DNA of 64,000 nt from Prostheceraeus crozeri (taxonomy: Eukaryota > Platyhelminthes > Polycladida > Euryleptidae): contig CAJQUW010016956.1 in NCBI GenBank assembly GCA_907163375.1, forward strand, positions 119,518 to 183,517, read 5' to 3'. Every line of letters begins with the position of its first letter. The first letter of the stretch is position 1. This document shows, one piece after another, positions 43,700 to 54,963 of the stretch. The notes below the pieces were generated by a model. The model was not told where the DNA came from. It worked only from the letters and a program-made list of their open reading frames with translations, and made no database searches. A program made the translations under genes and the position numbers.

Positions 43700-44125
43700 A
43701 TGGCGGGGCCAGGCTAACCATATCGAATGTACGACATGGAAGGTCTCTCCAAGCCTGAGGAAACATAGCAGAACCTAACCGAAAATAAAATTTTTTGTTT
43801 TTTTGGAATTTTTAGGACAAATGAAGCACATGAAACTAGAAGAGTTTTTCTTAGCCCAACATGCCAATGATGGATTGGCGGGGCAAAAAACAACCAAACT
43901 TAAAAACGAGGAACCTATTCTTTGAGAAGGACTTAATGCAAGAATTAACCAGCAAATTAGCCTTATAACCCCGTCCTTTGAAGATATTAAAAATCCCCCT
44001 TGCTCTTGATGTGAAGGCGGAAGCATCAGATGAAATCCTGGCGAACCTGATGAGTTGGGCAGCAAAGATGTTTAAGCCAGTGTTCAAAGGCATATTACTC
44101 TCGGGGAAAATATAGAGCACCACTG
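43700..44125 (-). pseudogene. C-terminal fragment of a reverse-transcriptase protein, family unsure
   Basis: On the minus strand from 44123: YIFPESNMPLNTGLNIFAAQ, LIRFARISSDASAFTSRARG, then FNIFKGRGYKANLLVNS. The pattern (P.SN.P...G...F..QLIR..RI......F..R...L...F..RGY....L) recalls the C-terminal segment of certain RT-bearing elements such as Penelope-like ones. No catalytic RT motif survives. The identification rests on this pattern only. Confidence 0.4.
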
Positions 44126-44399
44126 GGAAGCTGAACTCAAAATAAAATAATAAAATACTGAAATAGACCTAGAATCGAATTTAATCCAACTTCCAACTTC
44201 AAGACCAAATTACACTATATCTATGGCTACTGGCTGCAAAAAGCAATTGCAAAATTGGGCCAACTAACCTCAGGGGACGAAGTTGACAAATAAAGACTCA
44301 AATGGGGCGTTATGATTCTAGGTAGTCTTATAGTGTCAAATAGTCTTCTAATAATACATACTTGAATTGCTTGGATGAGCCGGGCGCGCTGCTGCTATA

Positions 44400-44500
44400 T
44401 TTTTCATAAATTACCGTAACTTACCGCATAAATTGCGGTAATTTTCGGTAAGTTACCGCCTTGGGAATGTTACGGTAATTTATACAGCCCTATATCAGAG
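44400..44500. repeat. Short nested inverted repeats of TTACCG/CGGTAA
   Basis: About 90 bases built from ATTACCGTAACTTACCG and its complements, able to form a compound hairpin (outer arms near 44407 and 44490). Probably the remnant of a small foldback element. Confidence 0.5.
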
Positions 44501-45189
44501 GTTATGGGAGACTACCCAGACAGAAAACTTCAAGTTCACGGTGTACTTACGTGCCAAGGGACTGAATGAGTTGTGGGCAAACAGTTTAAAAGTGCGAGTA
44601 GACGGTATGGCTGAAGAGAGGGGCGGCGCCAGGCCGAAGGACCCGACTTGCATGTAGGAATCCATTGCCTCTTCCCGAATAAGGAGGCTCTGGTCGGGCG
44701 ACTGATTTTTTCCTCCCGTTAAAACTTTAAACGTTAAAACGTTAAAATCTTCAACTCAGAATACATGCATATATACACCCACTACAACTCGCAGGAGCAA
44801 CGGCGGACGTGCTCCCTGCTTGAGCCCTCTTATCACTAACCCGATGGAAAGGAAGAGAACCAGAAGAGGAGGAACTGGAGAAAGATACGTGCAGGAACAA
44901 GGAGGAGTTAATTGAAATGTGAGAGACTTGCAAACCGAGGATTAAGCAGCAGCAATGAGTCTGACAAGCATGCTAACCAAGAATTTACTATCAATTCTAA
45001 TGTCTATGCCCTAAAGATGCAATGATACCAGTACATATAACTTCAACATCACATAAACCTTGAAGATAAATAAACAATTGTGATCGTGAGCATGAACGAT
45101 GCAAATCCATGCGACAATTAAACAGACTGACCAATCATGATCTGAAGACCCAAAGAAGACCAGAAGTACCAAACATGTATGTTAAACGC
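44501..45189. other. Possible 5' part of the following LINE
   Basis: No clear frame. GC is higher around 44600-44700 and 44780-44900. It could hold the decayed 5' region of the LINE starting near 45190. Confidence 0.3.
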
Positions 45190-47238
45190 GGCATCATTAG
45201 CGAAACTGCATTCATTGGAACATCTACATGCTGATTGAACAGGAAGCAAAATTGACATAGCATTCATTACAGATACACAGCTTAAACAACATCACGACGA
45301 ATCAACGATTAGCATACAAGGGTTTGACATTATGCGAAAAGACAGATATAAAAGAAAAGGAGGAGGAGTTGCATTAATCATTCAACACGACTTGTTGTAC
45401 GAAATACTAGAAATACCGTCTGAGCATGAAGCAATATGGATAGCGACTAACATCAACCAACGACAATATGTAGCTGGAGTGATCGATCACCCATCACCAA
45501 AAGTGCATTATCAAACGCCAATAATCCATTATATGACTTCAACAGCGGATTATATAAACGATACATACCCTAATCATACGATAATTATAGCTGGGGACTT
45601 CAACGAACTAGATAGCAGACAAATTGCGAAATCAACTGGCTTGTTAGAAATCATAAAGATGCCAACGAGGAAATATAATCATTTAGACAGAATATATGCC
45701 AGTGAACCTCTGAGCTTGAAAGTCACAGTTATGAAATTGACAGTGAAATCAGACCATCAATGCATCATAGACATCGATACAGAAGAAATGTCAGAATATG
45801 ACTCCCAAATCAAGCACCGGAAAATAATAAGAGTAGGAAGCCCGACAACATCGCACGCTTCTACGAAGACATGTCTCGTTGTAAAGTGGAGTTTCTTCCT
45901 CACGATATCGTCTTTTTTGAATCTGTATATGAATTTTATCGGATTCTTGAAACATTCATGGATAGTTACTTCCCATCAAAAACAATCACTGTAACAACAA
46001 GAGACCCAACCTTTGTGACACCTTTCCTTAAAAGATTGCCACGTCAAAAAAAACAAATGTATGAGAAGGGGCAAATTCAGCAAAGCAAACGTCATCAGCA
46101 GCAAGATCAACGAAATGATCACATCCAACAATTCAACAAACCTGAAATCTAGTAAGCCTAATGACATTCGGGCAGAAATACGCAATATTGTCAAGAAAGA
46201 GAAAGTTATTAACAACAACGGAAATCTAACAACAAACATCATGAATGACTATTACACTCAAGTGTCAACCGATATTTACAAGGAAATTTTGCGTAAAGAA
46301 GGATCAACTAACATCATTGAATACATTGACGCATACATTGATGAAAACATCTACTGGCAGTGATCATATACCAGCATGGTTCCTTCCCCTAGCAGTTCAT
46401 TGCGTGTGCGAACCGATCGCGAAGTTAATCAATGCTTTACTTCATACTGAAATTGTTCCACAGCAATGGAAGCTAGCTGTTATTAACCCTATACTATACC
46501 TAAGATCATACGCCCAAAAAAACCAAGCGATTTCCAACCGATCTCGAAAACACCAGTTCTGTCACGACTTAGCGAAAAAATGATTACTAGAAAATTCATA
46601 AATCAAGCAATGACGGGGCACAGCCGGTACAATTATCAATGCGCCTTCCGACCAACAGGAAGCACCACATCAGCCTTGATAGCAATTCTAAGTGAAGTAA
46701 CGGCTATTTTGGAAAATCACAGCTTTGCTCGAATGGTCACCTTAGACTTCTCGAAAGCTCTCGACACAGCGAGAAGATCTAAGTTACTTGAAGACCTTTA
46801 CAATTTGGAAATTCTCGACCAAATCTACAATTGGATTGCTGACTTTTATACGTCACGTAAGCAGGCAACTAAGATGCATGGGCAAATATCACATACGACA
46901 GACATCAATGCCGGCGTGGTTCAAGAATCGGTAATTGGACCAAATGCATTCTCCACGATACTATCGGACATTAAACCAACCATCGTAGGCAACATCATAA
47001 TTAAATATGCAGATGATGCATATCTGATTGCAACACCGGAAAATTTCGAAAAACCTCAACCTCAACGAAACAGAATCTCAAGAAATAATCCTTCTGAGGC
47101 CCAGAACCAACACGGAGCCGGCACATCTTCCTAATATCAGAAGAACTTCAGAAATCACAATCCTCGGTGTCACCGTCACACAAAAACTACATATGGACGC
47201 CCACGTGAACAGGATATTGAAAAAATGCAACAGCAAAA
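45190..47238 (+). mobile_element. LINE A: endonuclease plus RT, broken and cut short in the thumb
   Basis: The endonuclease runs from about 45240 (DIAFITDTQL; RKGGGVALIIQ; IIIAGDFNELDSRQ; KYNHLDRIYAS; SDHQCIID with the SDH box intact near 45755). A linker ITVTTRDPTFVTPFLK follows, then RT boxes: STGSDHIPAWFLPLAV (46350), CAFRPTGSTTSAL (46640), MVTLDFSKALDT (46735), GVVQESVIGPNAFS where PQG has become QES (46915), and IKYADDAYLIAT (47000). It goes on to ITILGVTVTQKLHMDAHVN near 47155 and stops matching at about 47238, where LINE B begins. Frames change at least at 45870, 46060, 46245, 46580 and 47028. Old and inactive. Confidence 0.85.
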
Positions 47239-48060
47239 ATGAAGACAATCGTCATGTTTTGGCTGAGCATAATAACATTATATCTTGGGCAGAAAATTCT
47301 AAACTCCTTGTTAACAGGTCGAAGTCAAAGTGTTTGTTCATTAGAAAGTCAAAAGATTGTGAACCTTCTTGTATTCCTGATATTCAGCTTCTCAGTAAGC
47401 ATAAAATTCTTGGTGTTATTTGGTCAAACGATTTATCATGGAAGAGACATTTTGATTATGCTACATGTTTGTTTTCTCAAAGACTTCATTGTATAAGAGT
47501 TTTAAGATTTTTCCTAAGTAAAAGTGAACTAATAACTGTCTATAAGGGAATTTTGCGACTAATTTTAGAGTACTGCTCTCCACTGTTTATTTGTGTACCA
47601 TTAATGATCACCGAAAAACTTGAAAAACAACAGCGACGCGCACACAGAATGATTTGTGGAAGTATCTGCTTATCAAACTGTCTTGAATCATTGAGTGATA
47701 GAAGAATGAAAAGTGCCCTTTCACTATTTGAAAAATGCACTTCACTGGACGATCACCCACTGCATCCATTTCTGCCACCAAGAAGCATGCGTTCCGGTCG
47801 TTTCATCCTTCCTCACTGCTGTACTTCGCGTCGAAAGTCATCTTTCATTATGTTTATGACTTTGCATAATTATGAACTCGACTTCGTGCAACGTCTATGC
47901 CGTTGTTTTTTTTTGCATGCACATCTTTACTTTGATATAATCTTACTTGTCCTGTATTGTAATCATGATCTTGTATTGATTTCCAGTCATTCTAAATATA
48001 CGTTTACTTTACTTTATTTTAACTTACCCTCAAGTACTGCGTAGGGTTGTTATTGTAACT
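47239..48060 (+). mobile_element. LINE B: 5'-truncated LINE 3' end
   Basis: From about 47240 the 47028-48044 frame changes family: ISWAENSKLLVNRSKSKCLF, then HKILGVIWSNDLSWKRHFDY, RLHCIRVLRFFLSKSELITV and EKLEKQQRRAHRMICGSICL. These are the RT thumb and C-terminal region, closely parallel in layout to the LINE at 33.6-38.6 kb (ILGVTWSSDLKWKSHF there) but clearly a different copy. The frame is open to 48044, so the fragment is younger than LINE A, into which or beside which it lies. The junction is near KKCNSKNEDN. Confidence 0.8.
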
Positions 48061-48074
48061 TGAGGGGTGGGGAC

Positions 48075-48375
48075 TTCGTAGTCATTGACGCAGCTCTGCG
48101 TTGATTTTCAGAAGAGTCAGAGCATTGTTCTCTTCAACAATCGAGTATGCTGTGCTAATCATTTCTTCAGTCATTTTCCTTCCCCTGAATCCTCCACGCG
48201 GCCTTGTCACCTCTCCAGAATCGAGGAACCGCCGCATAATAGAGCATGTGGTTGTTCTGCCAATAGCCATAGCTCGCGCTAGTTCCTGATAATCATTACC
48301 ATTTCGATATGCAGCAATGAGGCACTCTTTATCGTCGATGGATGCACGTGAGAACGACATCTTTTCATCTGACAC
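48075..48375 (-). pseudogene. Tc1/IS630-like transposase N-terminal fragment
   Basis: The minus-strand frame from 48375: MSFSRASIDDKECLIAAYRN, then YQELARAMAIGRTTTCSIMR and RPRGGFRGRKMTEEM, IVEENNALTLLKINAELR. Two helix-turn-helix units joined by an RPRGG hinge (GRPR-type) are the DNA-binding half of Tc1/IS630-family transposases. It is cut right after INAELRQ, close to the 3' end of LINE B. There is no catalytic domain. Confidence 0.8.
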
Positions 48376-48627
48376 TTTAATGATGTAACATTCTTAAATG
48401 TCGTGTTTGATCTATAATCATTGACTGATTTTCTATCGCCATGATCCAGAGTTCCAGTTATATCACATGTTAGATGTCGGATTTAGTTTGGAATAATAGG
48501 TGTCAGACTTGGTTTGGAATGGTCATATTTGGATTGGAATAGTTACATTAGGTTTGGAATGGAGATATTTTCTTTTGCTACGTCGTATTTGGATTTCCAA
48601 GTTTCACATTTTGTTCTCAAAACCTTT
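48376..48627. repeat. Degenerate short repeats
   Basis: TTTGGAATGG/TTTGGAATAA/TTGGAATAG recur about every 20-30 bases between 48484 and 48565, suggesting a decayed minisatellite. Confidence 0.4.
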
Positions 48628-48815
48628 ATCATTCGGCAACATGTATTCATTTATACAGCGTCTAGATATTCATCTTACGAAGTTGTGATGGACTATAGTA
48701 GCGGTTAACAGGATCATGTTATAGTGTCCTGGATTCTATAAATACAAGTTGAATCTTATCAAATTTAGTAGATTTTCACTTGCTGCAAAATATTTGACGT
48801 TCAGTCACTTATACT
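48628..48815 (+). repeat. Dispersed repeat, copy 2 of the second family
   Basis: Same-orientation partner of 10790-10945, with the same ordered blocks (CGGCAACATGTATTCATT, GCGTCTAGAT, GTCCTGGATTCT, AATACAAGTTGAATC). Between the blocks this copy has extra bases. Unknown family. Confidence 0.55.
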
Positions 48816-49261
48816 TGCTCTATGCGTTCAGTGCATAACAAGCTTGTAGGTATACTAGCATATGTATATTAGCATGCGCAAATGCTTTCTGAAAAACTTT
48901 GTGGATTTTATATTTTCATTCCATTGATATATTCATTCAAGCTTTTTGTCTATGTGAAAAGCAATGATTGAAAAGCTCGTTGTAAAAGAAGCTACCAGTC
49001 GCAAAACAACCTCAGGAATCTAAGTATTTTATATTGTTCATGTTTTGTTGTTAACCTTGATGCATTTCAACCAGTTCTTTGGTCATCGTCAAAAGGTCAG
49101 ATTCTAAGACATAATTCAAAAGTCATGTACAGGTATTTCAACATTTACTCTGATTAGGTGATGATTAGTATAAGTCTAAAGTCACGATTTTTGGAATTGA
49201 ATGTCTTTAGTTCAAACATCCCTACCAAAAATCTGCCAGGCCTTGTACTTCCTTCTTAATC
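48816..49261. other. No recognisable gene
   Basis: Nothing recognised. Confidence 0.35.
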
Positions 49262-49478
49262 AGAGAAAGCACAGACAAATGTCATTTCTAACGAAAACTT
49301 CGATCTGCTTCTCATTGAATTTGCATGCGTTTTCTTTGATCCTGTCTGATCTGAAGATGAACCTGGTGCAACTCGGCATACGTACAGGTTTGTAATAGCT
49401 ATATGGTGAACATCATTCCATGAACATCTCATTTTCGGCCTCGTTCCCTGCAGATATTCCCTCTGGCTGCCGGACAAC
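49262..49478 (+). repeat. Dispersed repeat, copy 2
   Basis: Same-orientation partner of 61-272; GGCCTCGTTCCCTGCAGA is identical in both. Confidence 0.6.
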
Positions 49479-51056
49479 CAAATAAAAATTCGTCAATACT
49501 GCAAGCTCGAGTAAGTTTTGTAAACTTTAATCAGCACAAAAATATCTCTGGTGTCTCTTATCTTCTAGTGCACCGAAAGTATCCCATATCTTCATTGAGA
49601 AAAAATGAGCAGTTTCCAAAAGTTTAACGCGCACAGATGGGGAAGTCTCTGTCTTCGGTCAAAGCCGCACCAAGCCATAAAGCATTCGGCAACCATAAAG
49701 TGGATAATATTTTACTGATAATTCAAGATATTTTAGTGCATTATAAATGATGTGAAAGAGATCTATGACGCGATTTTATTTGAGAAACAAGTATTATCTT
49801 AGTTCACTATGCTGCAAATTTAATAATCATTTGACTTCAACTGCATGTCATTATGATTAGCTGTCTATAGAAAAGTAAAGAGAGCGATGAAACAATTGCG
49901 GATAAGGATACAAGCGATACGTGGCTCACATTAGCAATATATCCAAAGGTGATCAGAAACTTATTTCTAATTTATACCTATCACTTTCTTTGAGAAAGCA
50001 TGTTGCCAATACTAATCATGAGAAGAAATGGCTTGTTCATTTCCTGACTTAGCTTTTGATAAAATAGTTAACACTCCTACAGATGGAAATAAGCTGTCAG
50101 CAATTTCCTCTTGTCAAGGAACCAACGGCATTAGGTGAATGAGATATCAGACGATTTGGACATCAATTTCAAACTTTTCTGTAATGTGCAAAAACACTGT
50201 CTTGTCGAATGTTTCACTTTTTGGCAGTTACACTACCGCCTTTGCTCTAATGTCCACCATCTTCAAAGTCAGCTGAAAATATTCATTAATCAGGAAGTTT
50301 CTCGGCTTTTACAAATGACATCTGCGACTTCCTTGGCCAAAATTATCATCAATCTGATGATATTCAAGTAATCCAGCAACATGAAAATGTAATAGAAAAT
50401 ATTCTTCCAGATGGGTTAGATTCAAAGCAATCTGTGCATCGGACGTTCTCCATTCGTATTCAAAATGAAAATCTTAATGCCTTGAACACGAAAATAAAAT
50501 TGTCATAAGAGAAGTATGTCATTTATTTCATATTCTCTCATTCAAGTTTGATCGAGTGCCGATTAATTTATCTTCTGTGAAAATTATATTTCTTTGGTGA
50601 AAATATTTTGGCAATTATGTGATGATTATGGTTCAATTTCAAAGGTTAGCAAACTTTAAAAAAAAAAAAATTAAGAAGTTGTTCCTTCTTAACTTTTGAC
50701 ATATGTTAACAGTCAAAATGGAAATACTACACAATAAGTTAAGAGATTAAGTAGCCTGGAGAAATTTATACGCATTCCAGAGTGTCTTGAAAATACTGAA
50801 ACTGCATTCACACCGACAGTTTTCTGGCAGGGAATTCCATAGGTTAGGTCTCAAAACTGAGAAAATATATATATTGAGCCACATAACTTCTAGCAATGGA
50901 CTGTTATGAAATGGAGCTTGTTGCAAGCGAAGTTAAAAATTGATGACCTAGAATCAGGGACTGAGAATAACTCATGCAAGTAAGTAGAGGCAGTACCATG
51001 TGCCGGTTTACTTATGCACCATGCAACAAGTCTTAGTAGTAATCCCATGGCAAAAT
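49479..51056. other. No recognisable gene
   Basis: AT-rich, with a poly(A) run near 50660 but no identifiable element. Frame 50135-50371 (78 residues) has no known motif. Confidence 0.35.
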
Positions 51057-51205
51057 CAAGTGCAAATTGTGAAATGCTGAGTCATCAGGCTGAACGCAAG
51101 TGCAAATGGTGAAAGGCTGAGTCATCAGGCGGACGCAAGTGCAAATGGTGAAAGGCGGAGTCATCAGGCGGCTGCAAGTGCAAAATGTGAAATGCAGTGT
51201 GAGGG
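51057..51205. repeat. 39/40-bp tandem repeat, about 3.8 copies
   Basis: Units start at 51057, 51097, 51136 and 51175, each opening CAAGTGCAAA and containing GAGTCATCAGGC (the last copy is partial). The first unit is 40 bp, the next two 39 bp, with few differences. Confidence 0.9.
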
Positions 51206-51429
51206 ACATGGCCAAGGATGTGTTGGGAGGAATGGGTCCGTGAGGAGAAAACCGCCCCCCCCCCTCTGGACAGCTTGCTTCGATGTTGGCTTCTAGTGGA
51301 CGGATTTTGTCGTGCGATAGCTCGTTTGAAAGCTAAGAGTGAGACAAATTCAGTGAAACAATCGGCTTGTTCCTATCTGTCTTCGTTCAAAAGTTAGAGC
51401 GGTTACAAGATTTTAGGTCGGAGCTCGCT
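51206..51429. other. Spacer between tandem arrays
   Basis: Non-coding, includes a C run near 51253. Confidence 0.4.
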
Positions 51430-52085
51430 TACCTGAAAAAATCCTAAGTGTCAGAGTGACTTTGTATGGGTAAAAATTTGAAAATTTTCCAAAGTGTGGA
51501 ATTTCGACCTGGGACCGTCACCAAAACATTTTTCATCAAATTTCGCTGACCCCCCCCCCCCCCCCAACGACTCAACTGACCAAATTGGTTGAAAAGACCA
51601 AAGTTGTTCAGAATCATGTGAAACAAACTTCTATCAAGGTTTCAGGTTGAAATTCGTCCAAAAAATTTTTTCGAAAATTTTCACTACGGTGGTCTCGACA
51701 CCTAAGATTTTTTAATGAAAAAAAAAATTTTTCAAAATGTTGGAATTGAGCTCCGAGACCCTTCCCTCGTGTTTGTCGTCAAAAGTTGGGTCGGTGAAGT
51801 TTCGGTGAAAAAACCGCCCCCCCCAACGACCCAACTGACCAAATTGGTCGAAAAGACCAAAGTTGTTCAGAATCATGTGAAACAAACTTCTATCAAGGTT
51901 TCAGGTTGAAATTCGTCCAAAAAATTTTTTCGAAAATTTTCACTACGGTGGTCTCGACACTTAGGATTTTTTCATGAAAAAAAAAAAAAAAAAAAATTTT
52001 TCAAAATGTTGGAATTGAGCTCCGAGACCCATCCCATCGTGTTTGTCGTCAAAAGTTGGGTCGGTGTAGTTTCGGTATTTACGCA
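51430..52085. repeat. About 260-bp tandem repeat, two good copies and a diverged third
   Basis: The block CAAATTGGT(T/C)GAAAAGACC recurs at 51581 and 51840 (259 bp apart), and CAAAATGTTGGAATTGAGC at 51733 and 52002 (269 bp apart). A diverged copy of the same unit starts near 51430. The spacing differences come from C and A homopolymers of varying length inside the unit. The short frames at 51715-51909 and 52006-52206 are by-products of the repeat. Confidence 0.85.
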
Positions 52086-52382
52086 ATTTTACTTCTCAAT
52101 TACTATCAAGTATAGGAAGGAAACTCACTTGTTTTGCTCAGCTTCCTTATGCCGTCATAATAATTTCTCAAAATTTACTTGCGACCTAAGTTACCTCAGT
52201 TATTAATTCAAAAGTTTAAAGCACAGTCAATTGGAGACCATTCTTTCTTAGAATATTTATTTTGCCTCAGTTTATAAGCCGAATAGATACAAACAACAAG
52301 ATGCATGCTGGAACAAAACTAAGCCATAATATTATTCAACCACAAAAAAGAGACTGAAAAAGATGCGAAAAAAACAAAATGT

Positions 52383-54170
52383 TTACGTCAATACCCTATG
52401 CATGCGGCAACTCAAGTAGAACTGGTGGTAATCTGCATTGAGGGTCATTTTCCTGAATTGCAGATTCTCAAACTTTCTGTGAGTAATCGGCAGTTCAGTT
52501 TGCTTTGATGAGCGCAAGTGATTGCTTATCCTCTCGCGTTGTAGATGATCTTCTTCGCCTTGGAAGAGCTGAAACTCGGTTACACAGACCATGAGACAAA
52601 TTTGAAAGTAATACGTCTCCTCCTTTGTGCATTTATTGCCGCACGTCATTTGTGCACGGAACTCCCCTTTGGATGCCCAGGTCTTTGGATGAGATTTCCT
52701 GCCTGTCATAATCTTAAGAAGTCAAATTGCAGATACTTTACAGCGGTATGGAAAAGGCATTCTTTAGGATTGCTCCAAACGCTTTGCCAGTAATCCGCGG
52801 GTATGTTCAGTTCATCAAGAATTCTTTGGGGACTGTCTCAATTTTCGAATGGACGGAATCGACTTCCATTTGGCTGTGCCTTTCTCCAGATATTTGAAGA
52901 TGACATTCACACAATTCGTCTTGCCCATTACGCAATTGACGACGAATCAGGTTGGTATTCCGATTTTGAGCCTCACAGCCATCGTCCCTAATACGATCTA
53001 CTTTAAAATGTTGGTGTGCTGCTTCGTTCATCATCCAAGGTAATCGATCAAGCCGGCTTAGTAAATATGTTGGCCGTTGCCGCTAGGCCCCCATGTACTT
53101 CAGTCCACAAAAACGAACAGGACGTGTGTTGCCTTATGTTGACTCTGTGTCGTTGTGTTGATTGAGTTTGTACCAAAAATACAAGCAGCTTGCCATTGTC
53201 TTTGGACTGGTTTTGTACGGCTTGATACGTGAATGTGATCATCAGCATCTCGTCACTTTGATTGAATGCCCGTTCCTTGTCTGATACCTTTTCACTTCGT
53301 GCATAATGTTTTGCTTTTTATGTTTTATGTAACTGTTCCTCAGAAACATGCTTTCCTGTGACTCAAACCCACCACGCAATGATCTTCACATGGTAGAATG
53401 AAATATGTGGATGTTTCCGAGATAGTAGAAAGAGATTTGAAGCTTGGGGGGGTTTCTATCCAAAATGGACAGTGAGCATTTACATTTTTCATCTCATAAG
53501 TATTCTGTGCTTCTCAATCCAATTTGCTGTAACTGGAGATGAAACTCCACTTGCGCAATTGAAATATATGGCCCATAGGTATGTTATCTGATTGGGATGC
53601 ACAGCAAATAACTGAGCGGGAAACATGTCCAATTGATCAATAAAATGCCCTGGAAGATCCATTCGTTTGTTGTTGACTGAATTTTGTCCATTTGCCCGCT
53701 TTTGGTTGGGGTTTCTCTGTACTGCTTGTAGTGTGTCCATAGGAAGATCTAGAAATCCAGCTCACTAAGTTCTGTGAGGTATTCGCAAAGTGTATTTTGA
53801 AAACATATTTGCACAAAACGCGGAAACTCGGTCCTGTACCGCCGTCTCCAATTTTCAAATTAATATTTCAAGAGCAGATCTTCTACTGCCTTCTTCGTCA
53901 TTTGTCTTTTTCGTGACTACATCAACTACACAGAACAGACATAAATTCTCGCTGATTCCAGTTCCGTAGATACTCCACAAATTTTATTGAATATTTCATT
54001 GCGCTTTTTCTTCGCTGGACTTTGTGAACAATAATGAGGTAGATCCACTGAAATTATCACATAGCTTTCCAGAACACCGAGGCGAGGTGCAGTTTCGCAG
54101 GAGCTCGTTCGATGAAACTGATTTTCATGTCTCTCTGACATATTGGAATATCACCTGCCTATGTAAGCTT
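52383..54170 (-). pseudogene. Decayed gene of a widespread transposon-associated family
   Basis: Minus-strand pieces from right to left: about 54140 (RHENQFHRTSSCETA), about 53850-53490, 53034-52807 with RIRDDGCEAQNRNTNLI and ISGERHSQMEVDSVHSKIE, and 52709-52383 ending LNADYHQFYLSCRMH. The pair of motifs (D-G-C-x-x-Q-N-R-N, then S-G-H-x-x-M-E-x-D-S-V-H-S-x-I-E) and the closing DYHxFY are hallmarks of a large family of uncharacterised invertebrate proteins, often multicopy and thought to come from mobile elements. I cannot name the superfamily. Frames are broken repeatedly and the start is not defined. No inverted ends were found. Confidence 0.5.
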
Positions 54171-54748
54171 TCACCCTACAGTACTTTTCTCCTCTTGCTC
54201 AATGTTACATTGCCACTCGTCAGAATTTTCCATTTCCTCCCTATATGCCTGCTTGATTGAGGTTGTTATGGTCCTTCGTGCCTTCCTTGCTTTCCACATG
54301 ACGTTGGGCAGAATCACTTGACTATAAGGTTGCATTTTGGATGTGATGTTATGGGATGGAATCTATCACCAGCAATAAACGGCAGGTTTTCCTGAATAAT
54401 CGAGATCTTCCTACGCTTTCTAAGAAGGAATACTCCTCCATTGATATCGATAGGTCGTCAGGGTTCAGTTGGTCAGATTCTCCGACGTCCCTGAAAAGGA
54501 TGGAGCAGCCTCAGCATAGTTGAAAACTTATAGATAATGATTTTACAAAGCAAATTAGAGCAATGTCCAACAACGAGGTTTATATAACTAATGATACAGT
54601 AGTAATTCTACTAATACAGTCTTATGTACTGTAAGTAGTAATGCAGTTATACAGTAACAGGCACAATAATACAGTAGATAATGAGTTAATTCTACTAACT
54701 TAGTAGGTACATTGCCGTAATAAACTTGAATTAAGAAAATTCTCGGAA
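54171..54748. other. No recognisable gene
   Basis: AT-rich, with repeated ACAGTA/TAATACAGT motifs near 54590-54690. Confidence 0.4.
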
Positions 54749-54963
54749 CCCCCCCCCCCCCCCCACCCCCCCCCCCCCCCCCCCCCCCCCCCCCACCCCC
54801 CCCCCCCCCCCCCCCCCCCCCCCCACCCCCCCCCCACCCCCAACCCCCCCCCCCCCAACCCACCCCCCCCCCCCACCCCACCCCCCCCCCCCACCACCCC
54901 CCACCCACCCCCCCCCCCCCCCCCCCCCCCCCCACCCCCCACCCCCCCCCCACCCCCCCCCCC
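54749..54963. repeat. C-rich low-complexity tract with scattered A
   Basis: About 215 bases made only of C and A, with long C runs broken by single or double A. The minus strand is therefore G-runs with single T, able in principle to form G-quadruplexes, and the C strand an i-motif. The three Gly/Trp/Val frames on the minus strand are artefacts of this composition. Exact run lengths are likely to be unreliable in any assembly. Confidence 0.95.

Noticed and set aside
51057-51205. CRISPR-like array
   Set aside because: The units are adjacent tandem copies without unique spacers, in an animal genome.
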